From: Portulaca oleracea
Lineage: Eukaryota > Streptophyta > Magnoliopsida > Caryophyllales > Portulacaceae
Reading direction: 5' to 3'
DNA: 64,000 bases
Assembly (NCBI GenBank): GCA_029582165.1
Contig: CM055882.1
Location: forward strand, 15,757,001-15,821,000
In this document: piece by piece, positions 55,158-64,000 of the stretch
Layout of the letters: each line of letters starts with the position of its first letter
Position numbering within the stretch: the first letter of the stretch is position 1
Notes under the pieces: generated by a model
Database searches by the model: none
What the model was told of the DNA's origin: nothing
Seen by the model: only the letters and a program-made list of their open reading frames with translations
Position numbers and translations under genes: made by a program

Positions 55158-56310
55158 TTTGTTTTTCATTATTTTTCTTTATTTTCTCTTTATTACGCTT
55201 GGTGTTCTTGTTTTTGTCTTTTTTCAGGTTTATGCAAAAAGAATTCTCTTTCGAGTACGATCCCGAGATCGAACGCACACTTTGAGAGAGAAAGAAAAGA
55301 GCGAGACTGGAGAAAGAACAAGAAAATCAAGAAACGAACAAAGAACAACAAGAATCGGAACGGGAAGAAGAGATGGGAGAACAACCAAGGACATTCGGGC
55401 AGTATCTGGCTCCCAATGTCACCAACCCACAATCAGCAATCAGTGTTCCTACCATCCAAGCAAACGATTTTGAACTACGTTAGTCTTTGATTAGGGATAG
55501 CAATGGGGCGAGGAATCACCGAACCCGCTGGGGCCCCGCTCTGCTTTGGGGGAAAATCCCCGCCCCCATTGGGGATGGGGATGGGGATGGGGACGGGGAC
55601 GGGGACGATTTTCCAAAATCCGCTCGGGGACGGGACGAGGATGGGGACAAAATGTTCCCCATCCCCGTCCCCATTTTCTCCGACGGGGAAATCTCCCCGT
55701 CCCCGAATCCCCGTTCCCGAAAATTTTAAAATTACCAAATAACCTTTATTTTAATTCAATATATATATTAATAGCAAAGATAAAGTAGTAATTATTTTAG
55801 AATCACACATGAGGAGAATGTATTATTGTATTTTTTTTTCCGAATAACACTTATTGATGTATTATTGTTTGATTTTGATGTATTATTGCTTGAGCAAGTT
55901 AAATACGTTGTATTTTGAACAGGTTAAAAACCGGGTCCGATTAAAACCGGGTTCGATTAAAATTTGGTTAGATTTTGGATAGCTTTAAAAAATCCCCGTT
56001 GGGGATAGGGAATTCGCAGGGATGAGGATGGGGCAAGAATCATTCCTCGAAGCGGAGATGGGGACGAGTTTTGGTAGCGGGGATGGGGACGGGGATATAT
56101 ACCCCCCCATCCCCGATCCGCCCCGTTGTCATCCCTATCTTTGATCAACTTGGTGTCAAAATCACCATTCCATGGATTGACTAACGAAGATCTGAACCGA
56201 CATCTGCGACTTTTTTGTCAAGCTTGTGACACTTACAAGGCCAACAACGTATGGGAGGACGTCATCAAACTGCGTTCTCGTTGGAAGGCAAGGCGTAGGA
56301 GTGGCTCGAT
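55158..56310 (+). pseudogene. Second copy of Athila-like gag start with the same MITE
   Basis: The leader and gag start at 55232 (MQKEFSFEYDPEIERTL) are nearly identical to 46859 onward but with a TGA after ERTL. The same GEQPRTFGQYL, then NDFELR, then the hAT MITE (55492-56137) at exactly the same gag position, then VSKSPFHGLTNEDLNRHLRL. It breaks off at 56310 in RSRWKARRRSGSI, where unrelated AT-rich DNA begins. Confidence 0.88.
55492..56137. mobile_element. G-rich hAT MITE, second copy, 646 bp
   Basis: Ends TAGGGATAGC and GTCATCCCTA with the same TCTTTGAT duplications (55484-55491, 56138-56145) as the copy at 47119-47752. A run of GGGGATG and GGGGACG units at 55571-55608 is longer than in the first copy. 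The shared insertion site shows it was copied along with the gag and did not insert independently. Confidence 0.92.
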
Positions 56311-56384
56311 AAATTATTTAACTTTTACAATTACAACAATCATAATGCCAATTCTATCCATAATAAATAAACTCTTTAATGGAT

Positions 56385-57019
56385 GTAGAGCTGGGAAAAT
56401 CTGACCCGACACGATTACCGACTTGAAACCGACACGAAGTTAAATGGGTTTGGATATAGATTTTCAACCCGTTTAGTTAAATAGGTTAACATGGCAAACC
56501 CGTTTAAATAATTGGGTTAGGTTTGGGTCGAGAATATCGACACGAAAAATGACACATTAAACCCGTTTAATAATTAGGTTAGTGAGAAAATCGACATGAA
56601 AAATGATACATTTAACCCGTTTGAGTAAGATAATGTTTTTTACTTTTGCTTGGGCTGATTATGTATTGTTTAGCAAAACTTTAACTTGGGTTATGATAAA
56701 TATTACAGAAACCCTAAAAAATGAGTTGGTAGATAATAAATAAATGATCGAAACGTTTGCATTTTTGTCTTCCTAAGTTTATGATTATTATATAATATAT
56801 GTTTGTTAAGCGGTAAATAGATCAATCGAAGCTGACCTGTATAACTCATTTAATTAAATGGGTTAGATTAAGGTCGACACGTTTATTTGATAAATGGTCC
56901 AGGTCAAAGAATTTCAACCCGTTTATTAAAGGGGTAGGTTTCAGGTTTGGGGTTCTTCAACCCGTTTAACTCCAACACGAACACGAAAATGACACGGCAC
57001 GACCTATTACCCAGCTCTA
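56385..57019. mobile_element. hAT-like MITE with ACCCGTTTA repeats, 635 bp
   Basis: Terminal TAGAGCTGGG at 56385 and its complement CCCAGCTCTA at 57010-57019. The interior has more than ten copies of ACCCGTTTA or AACGGGTTT-type units. CTCTTTAA at 56372-56379 and CTCTTTAT at 57020-57027 resemble an 8-bp target duplication, but the left one lies five bases from the terminus, so the boundary is uncertain. Confidence 0.72.
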
Positions 57020-57405
57020 CTCTTTATCTCATTTTAAGGGTACTATTTTAAGTGATATTTTTTTGCAATTTAAAAACTTGACACCCCATTTTCCATGTTT
57101 ATTAATTTTAATGAGTTATAATTGTCGTGACATACCACGGAGACATTACTATTTAGAAACAAAATTTAAAACTGGAGCGTTGTTACGAGAAAAATTGTGA
57201 ATATTTTATAAAGGGCATTGCTCTTTGTCGCCCTTATTTTGCTGTTCGTCGCCCTTAATTGACATGAAAATTCCATTTCATACCCTTCACCCTCAATACT
57301 TCACAAACTCTTTCTCTCTCTTTCTCTCTCCTTCTCTCTCTAGAAGAAACTACCACTCTTTCTATCTGTAAATCCTCAAAACAAAGCCTACTAATTTTTC
57401 TAGCA

Positions 57406-58924
57406 ATGAGTAATGAATCATCATCTGAAGAAAAAGAGGTAAATTTTATGTTTAATTGTTGTTTATTATGTTGAATTGGTAATTTTTGCGTTGAATCGTG
57501 CCAGATCTCGTTTAGACCAAGGCTGAGCCGTGGAAATGTCGCGGCCCAACCAAGGTTGAAGAGCGCCCAGGACAAACCTGGACTAAGGCCCAGACGCGCC
57601 CAGCATGCGGCTCGGCCTTGGTCCAGGCTTGTCCTGGGCGCTCTTCGACCTTGGTTGGGCCGCGACATTTCCGCGGCTCAGCCTTGGTACAGGCGCTTCT
57701 TGTACGTGATTGGGCCAAGGTTGAAACGCAATATGGACGTGCGATTATATTGTATAATTATATGTTTTTTTTTGAAAAAAAACATGATTAATCTTATGTA
57801 TAATTATATTTGATTAATTTTGTTTAGGTGTTGCTTGAGGAATTTGGGGGAGACGACATAGATTATTCGGGACAATTTGCAACGGAACAGTGGTTTGATA
57901 ATATTAGTGACCTACATGCATGGTAGCGGCATTGCTAGAGGATTTGGGTTCAGATTGGTCAGAGCATCTTATAAAAAGAATGGAAAAGTGGATTGTCCAG
58001 TGCGATGTTATCTGCGATGTTGGCGATATGGGAAATATCGAGGGAAAATAGGTACGATTGATTGCGACAGTCAGTTAAACACGAAGACAAAATCGTGTCA
58101 GTGTCCATTCATGACATGCGCATTCTATCCAACGGGGGAAAGGTGGGTTGTCCGAACGTACCCGAGTGACAAAAGGATGCATAATCATCGATTTATTCTT
58201 TACGAGGAGGGACACAGAAGGGGAAACCCGTTGACAGCTGAAATGAAAGTCCATGTACGTGAAATGACTGACACTGGTTGCACTCCTGCTACGATACACA
58301 CATCGTTGAAGCAGAATTTTCCGGACTGTTGATTATAGATGGTCGTGTTTGATGTCACATTGGGTTGGGAGAAACGAAAAGATTGTTGATTATTTGACCA
58401 ATACATGGATGAAGTACAAGGAGAAGTTTGTGCAGGCATACACCGACGATGTCATTCACATGGGAAACATCGCGACTTCTAGAGTTGAGAGTCAACATTC
58501 GACTTTCAAGTACTACCTCGGTAGCGGCTGTGGTTCATTTGATCGGTTGTTTAAAAGGGCTCATCACCAGATAGAAAACCAACATACCGAGATCAGGAGG
58601 GCACTAGAGCAGTCTAGGAGTGGACACTCAGTGTTGAGGAAATCCTCATTGTTCAAGCATCTACATGGTCGTGTTTCTCATTATGCGATGGACTTGATAA
58701 ACAATGAGTACAGTAAGGTGTCGAAATTGAAGCACGGTTCGGAGCAACTGCGTCAACTGTGTCAACATGTTCTCATGCATTTGCAACAAGGATGTCCTCT
58801 ACCTCCGTTGGATATTAGATGGAGACGTGCCTGCGACTACTCCGTTGAAGGGTTTGATGTCCCTCTTCTCGACCGTTTTCAGTTGTGGTCTAGACTTAGA
58901 CAAATTCGTAGGGATAACATATGA
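57406..58924 (+). pseudogene. Mutator-like transposase with deleted catalytic core
   Basis: Exon 1 (57406-57438, MSNESSSEEKE) joins by a clean GT-AG intron (57439-57827) in phase 0 to VLLEEFGGDDIDYSGQFATE and NISDLHAW. A shift near 57925 leads to the FAR1-type DNA-binding region: GFGFRLVRASYKKNGKVDCP, CQCPFMTCAF, VVRTYPSDKRMHNH. Then LTAEMKVHVREMTDTGC stops at 58332 (KQNFPDC). The MULE DDE domain that should follow is absent. The sequence resumes at 58349 with post-catalytic blocks: IVDYLTNTWMKYKEKFV, GNIATSRVESQHSTFKYYLG, LFKRAHHQIENQHTEIRRAL and HGRVSHYAMDLINNEYSKV, ending at 58924. Deletion of roughly 300 residues makes it catalytically dead, though the DNA-binding part could still act as a repressor if expressed. 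Confidence 0.85.
57517..57687. repeat. GC-rich perfect-type hairpin in the transposase intron
   Basis: Arms 57517-57590 and 57614-57687 are near-perfect complements (CCAAGGCTGAGCCGTGGAAA opposite TTTCCGCGGCTCAGCCTTGG) with a 23-nt loop. The composition is far more GC-rich than the flanking intron. The overlapping frames on both strands are artefacts of the palindrome. Confidence 0.9.
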
Positions 58925-59109
58925 TTTAGTTCGAATTATGCTACATTGTGGAAACATTGTTCATACAATATAAAAAGATGGTTCTGGGGCAACATTGTTC
59001 ATACAATATAAAAAGAAACCAAACGACAGTCAAATCGTCACATACAACATAAACTAAATTTAAATAAAGTTCAAATGTTCAAGCAGAAATAAACACCGAC
59101 AAACTACAA

Positions 59110-61211
59110 TCAGTCATCATCTTCCTCATCATCTTCCTCATCATCTTCTTCTTCATCATCTTCTTCTTCAACCTCTGGGGCCGGACGTGGGGGGGCCTGA
59201 ATGTGCATATGCCGACACCACTGCTCATACATATCGAGGAGGCTGTTGTGAGTCTCAATTGGTACGTGACCACCCAACGGGAATTCGAACATATGCACTG
59301 CACGTCGTGGCCACTCATGAGCCCACTACAACATGAAACAAACATTCGATCCATCAAATTAGTAGGAAATAAATATACATATAAATCAACTTGTAAAAAA
59401 ATAAAAATCAATTACTTACATATTCCATAGTCGAAGGATCATCTACGACGGCCGGGCCCGGGTTGTAATCTTGGATCAGGTACGGGTGTGAGACATTGCA
59501 GAACCAAGTACTGTAATCAGATTCTGCATCCCATGGGGTACGACACCGTTTCCATAGCACAGGTGACATGGAGTTGGTCTGTGGAAATCGGGACCACTCT
59601 ACATCAACTAGTGCATCGCTACAAGCCAAAATATATGTACCATTTGCTGGGCGAATTTCCTTTTGTGGTGGGTCTGGGGCGCCGGGGATTTTCTGGACAA
59701 GACCAGTGTGCGACGATCTGAATAGGCATGTAGGGCTCAGTCACATCATAAGCCCGAATGACACCATGGTATGTCGTACGCAGACATGATTTGTAAGGTT
59801 CTGACTCGTATGGATACCAAGCAATCTGTTCCTCTGTTAGGCCATCTAGTGCGCGCCTTATTTTCCTCAGGCGTTCCAGCGTATGTGGTTCACTCCTCAC
59901 TGACCACCTGTTAACCCGTGGCCCCGGTTCACATGTTGGGTGGTTGGGCCTAAAAGTTGGGAAATGCTCATATATCCACGCCTGCAGTATAGTCAGACAT
60001 CCCCCAATCTTACTGGTCCCGGCCCTAGAGGCCATACCCAACTGCCTATACAGATATGCCAAAGCCACCGCCCATGCCATTGGCCCACCCATAGAGTGCT
60101 ACCATATGCATGTGGACGCACCCTATCTCGTGACTTGTCCACCAACAGTGTGTTCCCCAACAAACTCAAATACCATGCCCGGATCTGGATACACGGCGGA
60201 ACGTCGGGGTCGCTGCAGAGGTTTCTTAACTCACTGTCAAGAAGGCCCCCCTTCTCATATATTTTGCGGGCCCTGATATCTTTCATATTACCGTATGGAA
60301 ACAGGGCAGTGACATAGGTCTTGACCATATCACGGTCAGGGGATGAAGGTAAACTCCCATCAGCTGGGAGCCCGAGAATCTTCTCCACATCGTGGAGCAT
60401 AATAGTCATCTCACCAAAAGGAAGATGAAATGTGTTGGTGTCCGGTTGCCACCTCTCAACAAATGCAGCAATCAAAGAATGATCGATGTGCTCGAACATC
60501 AAACGGCCTAGGTTCACCAACGTCCCCGCTTGATCGCTTCCGTCTATATCGGATTCATCTTATCCACCACGTCCATAAGCTGACCGAGTGCCACTCTTAG
60601 TAATGCAGTCAAGGACCTCGGGATTACGCTCCTCCCCCTCCCAAATTAACCGAGCAATATGTCCCCCGAAGCTCGGTATCACCTCAGGAGTCGAAGGACC
60701 ACCAGGCATCGGCCCCGTAATCTTCCAATCGTCGTCGGTTCGCTGCCTCTTTTTCTTGGGGGCTGAACTAGAAGCCCCCTGATCTACCGCAGAACTCTGG
60801 GTGCTCTTCTTCCTCGGAAACTTACCATCCCTATGTCTTAGTTGGACGTAGTCAACAGCCAGAACATCAACCTCCTCCTCGTCCCTCTGTGCATGCTCGG
60901 TTTGACCATGACTACCAGACGCCATCATTGAATCTAGCTGGTCAATATAATCCACCCATCATATCAGTGTTAGATGGTTCTCGTTGCTGACTCTGGCGCA
61001 TCGTAGCGCGACGAAACGCTCGTGAGGATGCCTCTAGCAACGGCTGCTCAGGTTGCGCACCATCACCCGTAGTTGTTTCTTCATTGCGCGCACGACGAGC
61101 TGATGCAGTCGTCCCGCGTGTATGCGGGTCGCCATCTTTTTTTGCTCGCCAGCCAGTTGCGTACTTCTTAAATGTGAGTGAAAGTTTGCTTTTGAGGTTT
61201 TTCCCCGTCAT
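59110..61211 (-). pseudogene. Plant mobile domain (PMD, MAIN-like) gene, broken
   Basis: PMD proteins (MAIN/MAIL1 relatives, aminotransferase-like fold) act in plant gene and transposon silencing, and many copies ride on transposons. The start MTGKNLKSKLSLTFKKYATG at 61211 is basic. After a shift near 60955, DEEEVDVLAVDYVQLRHRDG and KKKRQRTDDDWKITGP follow, then a stop at 60560. The PMD core follows in the same frame: IAAFVERWQPDTNTFHLPFG, EMTIMLHDVEKILGLPADGS and IQIRAWYLSLLGNTLLVDKS. A shift near 60090 leads to MGGPMAWAVALAYLYRQLGM, LTILQAWIYEHFP and EEQIAWYPYES; another near 59640 to DALVDVEWSRFPQT. A GT-AG intron (59326-59419) joins MEY to WAHEWPRRAVHMFEFPLGG, ending in a strongly acidic tail (EEEDDEEEDDEEDDEEDDD). 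It converges on the transposase, 185 bp away. Confidence 0.85.
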
Positions 61212-61470
61212 TTCTATTCCTGCAAGATAATAGTTTTCATGACAACATACAAACAGATAATTAACCTACTTACTACTCTAAACTACCAAACCCACAAATT
61301 TAGCCCTAAACCCTAAAACCCTAAAACCCTACTACCCTAAACCATATAACCCTAATACTATAACACTTTGCTACATAAGGAAATAAGTTATTTGTGATGG
61401 TATTTTAGATTAGTACGTAGGTTAATTTATAGTTCCAATATTAACTGTAGATGTCATAAAAAGAGATTGA

Positions 61471-61612
61471 GTATGGATCCTGTTATTGTCCAAGGAGAGT
61501 GTAATTGTTCCTGTTAATCTATGGCTAAAAAAGACTCATAAAAAGACTTTCTTTCCATCCATATATTAACAGGAACAAACACACTCTCCTTGTACAATAA
61601 CAGAGTCCATAC
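61471..61612. repeat. Pre-miRNA-like hairpin, copy 1
   Basis: Arms of 48 nt (GTATGGATCCTGTTATTGTC onward; complement ending GAGTCCATAC) pair at 43 of 48 positions with no bulges and enclose a 46-nt loop. Size and pairing resemble a plant miRNA or inverted-repeat siRNA precursor. Whether it is transcribed is unknown. The left arm and loop match the CACTA hairpin at 1472-1540. Confidence 0.85.
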
Positions 61613-61862
61613 TACACCTCTGTTCATAACACCTACAACAAATAATACTAAAACTATAAATTAACCTACTTACTACTCTAAACTACCAAATCAACAAATT
61701 TAACCCTAAACCCTAAAACCCTACTACCCTAAACCATATAACCCTAATACTATAACACTTTGCTACATAAGGAAATAGGTTATTTGTGATGGTAGTTTAG
61801 ATTAGTACGTAGGTTAATTTATAGTTCCAATATTAGCTGTAGATGTCATAAAAAGAGATTGA

Positions 61863-62004
61863 GTATGGATCCTGTTATTGTCCAAGGAGAGTGTAATTGT
61901 TCCTGTTAATCTATGGCTAAAAAAGACTCATAAAAAGACTTTCTTTCCATCCATATATTAACAGGAACAAACACACTCTCCTTGTACAATAACAGAGTCC
62001 ATAC
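61863..62004. repeat. Pre-miRNA-like hairpin, copy 2
   Basis: Identical over all 142 bases to copy 1 even though the surrounding repeat units differ at several sites, as if the hairpin had been kept the same by selection or recent conversion, or the duplication is simply young. Confidence 0.85.
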
Positions 62005-62309
62005 TACACCTCTGTTCATAACACCTACAACTAATAATACTAAAACTATAAATTAACCTACTTACTACTCTAAACTACCAAACCCACAAATTTAATCCTA
62101 AACCCATATTTATATTTTATTTATACAATAATTCTACTTATTCTCATAAAAATATTATTATTTATATTAATAACACCTACAACTAATAATACTAAATTTA
62201 TAATTTATACAATTAAAAATAATAATATTGCATATCAAGTACACACGAAATCATGGTCAAATTTTTCAAAAACAAACAACTTTTTTTTAAAAAAAGGACA
62301 AATTTTGCC

Positions 62310-62750
62310 CGGAATGCCCAAAGTCGCGCCCAGAACAAGACCGGACCTTGGCTGGGCGGTGGCCAGATCGCGTCCGGGCCAAGGCCCAGGCGCAATCTGG
62401 GCTCCGCCAGGTCATGGCCCGGTCTTTTTCTAGGCGCGATTGGCGTTTACCGGGTGCAATTTTGTCCCGTTTTTTCTTCTTTTAGGGAACATACACACAA
62501 ACAAACCATATTAAACCGTTCTAACCAAATGAATTTAAATTTCATATCCAATACATACAAAATCAACTAGTTTAAAACCAAAAATGTGTTAAATTTTGCC
62601 CGGAAAATAGCAAAAACGCGCCCAGATCTAGACCGAGCCTTGGCTGGGCGGCGGCCAGATCGCGTCCGGGCCAAGGCCCAGGCGCGATCTGGGCGCCGCC
62701 GGGTCATGGCCTGGTCTTTTTCTGGGCGCGATTTGGGTGAATTCCGGGAA
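62310..62750. repeat. Duplicated GC-rich palindromic block of the MULE
   Basis: Two copies (about 62305-62450 and 62600-62745) share GACCTTGGCTGGGCGG-type and GGCCAGATCGCGTCCGGGCC sequence. Each can fold: CGCGCCCAGATC against GATCTGGGCGC, and AGACC against GGTCT. The period is about 295 bp. They lie near the right end as the intron hairpin lies near the left end. Confidence 0.8.
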
Positions 62751-63156
62751 AAATTTACCCCTTTTTCGGTTACTTTAATCCCCACCATGCCCAATTAACC
62801 ATCAAAACTTATAAAATTAAATCTATAAAACAAAAATTATTCAAAAAACAACAACAAATTCAACTTTAAATTGATATAAATTTACTCAAACTTACCTTGA
62901 TTTAGGTTGTAGGATGGCTCGGTGTGGGAGTGGCGGCGGATGGCGGCGGTGGCATGGCGTGACGGCTCCGGTGACCGGACCTTAGGATGGGTTGTAGTGA
63001 GAGAGAGATAGTGTGAGTGGAGAGATAGAGGGAGAGTGAGTAGAGAGAGAGAGAGAGGAGGAAGAGTGAGTTAGTGAGGAGTGAGGGTATGTAATGGAAA
63101 TTGCTTGGACAATTAAGGGCGACGCCAGCGATTTCAGGGCGACAAACAAAAAAGGG

Positions 63157-64000
63157 GTTTATAAATCATAGCCCATCGCTTAAATAGCTAGCGAATAAGG
63201 CAAATTATTTTCAAACTAAAAATGATTACAAGTTTGATGGATACAAGCGTTACGTATCTCCCCATCTTTCCAACTGGACCAATAAAAACAAATATAGTTT
63301 CTATTCACAAAGGGTTGGCTTATAAGGCGAATAACATCCAAATTGCATCTTGATTGATTTCTTCTTAAACTGGATCAGCAAGATAATCTATTCTAATAAA
63401 TATCTTAAAACAAATCCGTCAAAGGTAATGAATTTGTGAGGTTTGGTTTTCCCTAATCAAACTTCAAACCTATAAACAAATATTTTAGAAAACATTTTGC
63501 TCTCATCAAAACTTGAACCTTAGTTGAAAGTGGAAAAGTTAAAGGACTTTACCACTTAATTATTCCTTCGTTAGCAACATAAATGTCAAATTAAAAAATA
63601 ACAAACTCATGCATGTAGGTTACAAATATTAATACATAATAAAATAATATTCATTAGCTTTTTATAAAAGATATTCATTAATTAGTTTTTTTCTTCCGCT
63701 AAATTAAAACAAGATTACCAAAGGAAAAACACAAACTTTAGAGAAAAAATTTGAGAGGTTAGATTTTTCAAAACCTAACTCCAAACCAACGTATAAATTT
63801 TTTTAACAAAAAAACAAATATTTTATTTCCACCAAGATTTGAACCTTGGTTGAAATCATGTAATGATAGTTGAGGATGATAGTCAGTTAGCTACCACATC
63901 TTTTATATGATAAAATGATAAATGTTAACGAAAATAATAAAATCCTACATAGAGGTTACAAATAATAATACAAAAAACATAATATTTACTAGCTTTTTGT
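63157..64000. other. AT-rich flank with diverged direct repeat
   Basis: No gene. Two related segments, about 63437-63668 and 63755-64000, share GAGGTTnGnTTTTnC, AACTTGAACCTTnGTTGAAA, GTAGGTTACAAATA and ATTCATTAGCTTTTT blocks in order, an old tandem duplication with a period near 320-330 bp. Confidence 0.6.

Larger units (their letters stand above)
45303..56310 (+). mobile_element. Athila-like Ty3/gypsy element, pol-less, partly tandem
   Basis: The order is LTR (45303-46710), primer site, gag, protease, no RT/RNase H/integrase, env-like ORF, post-env region, polypurine tract, LTR (53861-55157), then a second copy of the leader and gag ending at 56310. It is a different lineage from the minus-strand element: gag and env-like proteins are clearly related but the LTRs are not alike. 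The repeated LTR-gag unit suggests unequal recombination between two tandem or nested copies. It inserted into the 3' LTR of the zinc-knuckle element. Confidence 0.88.
61261..62105. repeat. Tandem 0.4-kb repeats upstream of the PMD gene
   Basis: Copy one 61261-61660, copy two 61661-62052 and a partial copy three 62053-62105 all start TTAACCTACTTACTACTCTA. The first two agree at nearly every position; copy one has one extra CCCTAAAA unit. Each has a small hairpin formed by TTAACCTAC...ACTCTAAACTACCA and its complement about 140 bp later, telomere-like CCCTAAACCCTAAAACCC runs, and one 142-bp hairpin. Confidence 0.93.
57213..63156. mobile_element. Mutator-like element carrying a plant-mobile-domain gene, 5.9 kb
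   Basis: Terminal inverted repeats pair for about 60 bp with matched spacing (left GGGCATTGCTCTTTGTCGCC, right the complement of CCCTTTTTTGTTTGTCGCCC) and more loosely into GAGA/CTCT-rich subterminal sequence. The flanks TTTTATAAA (57204-57212) and GTTTATAAA (63157-63165) are a 9-bp target duplication with one mismatch. Contents: transposase without DDE core (plus strand), convergent plant-mobile-domain gene (minus strand), tandem 0.4-kb repeats with hairpins, and GC-rich palindromes at both ends. The element is non-autonomous now. Confidence 0.9.

Noticed and set aside
54800..55300. Possible independent third Athila-like insertion
   Set aside because: The LTR joins directly to gag leader and carries the same MITE site, so a tandem copy of the neighbouring element is simpler.
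61261..62105. CRISPR-like or satellite array
   Set aside because: Only two full units of about 0.4 kb; it is a tandem duplication within a plant transposon.

Overview
The window looks like repeat-rich, AT-rich intergenic DNA from a flowering plant nucleus. The evidence is the kinds of element present: a CACTA transposon, Mutator-like elements, hAT and Stowaway MITEs, Ty1/copia and Athila-type Ty3/gypsy retrotransposons, an RRM-type L1 LINE and a scrap of plastid DNA. I find no ordinary host gene; every coding region I can recognise belongs to a mobile element or to organelle-derived DNA. The species cannot be fixed from the sequence alone. RRM-type LINE ORF1s like the one here were first described in beet, which fits a eudicot but does not prove it.

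Layout from left to right. 1-5160 is the 5' part of a CACTA element on the minus strand: a 416-codon open Tnp2-type transposase running off the left edge, a long hairpin in its leader, a nested Mutator-like MITE with a Stowaway inside it, subterminal repeats and the CACTA terminus. 5161-9834 is AT-rich filler with one hAT-like end, diverged tandem repeats and a 520-bp MITE. 9835-13890 is a decayed Ty1/copia element (copia A). 15.1-16.5 kb and 29.0-29.3 kb are two halves of one LINE reverse-transcriptase pseudogene, split by a 12.5-kb minus-strand Athila-like element (16522-29017) with two 1.3-kb LTRs and a 5-bp target duplication. 29.9-36.2 kb is a belt of MITEs, one of which contains a chimeric plastid insertion (rps7, ycf1 and rpoA fragments).

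36.2-56.3 kb is a nest of insertions. A copia element (copia B: LTR end, primer site, broken gag) is interrupted by a LINE that carries only an RRM-type ORF1, and again by a pol-less LTR element with a zinc-knuckle protein. That element's 3' LTR is in turn broken by a plus-strand Athila-like element lacking RT, RNase H and integrase, arranged as LTR-gag-PR-env-like-LTR-gag. Both gag copies carry the same G-rich hAT MITE at the same site.

57213-63156 is a 5.9-kb Mutator-like element with good terminal inverted repeats and a 9-bp target duplication. It carries a transposase that has lost its DDE core (plus strand) and, converging on it, a plant-mobile-domain gene (minus strand). Upstream of that gene are tandem 0.4-kb repeats, each with an identical 142-bp near-perfect hairpin.

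The most interesting signal is that this hairpin module is recognisably the same sequence as the hairpin in the leader of the CACTA transposase, although the two elements belong to different superfamilies. Other notable signals are a roughly 1-kb post-env region conserved between the two divergent Athila-like elements without a surviving ORF, family-specific GC-rich palindromes repeated in LTRs and internal leaders, and the gag-like/zinc-knuckle LTR element. Frames and repeats were compared by eye, so identities are approximate and boundaries of decayed elements may be off by several bases.
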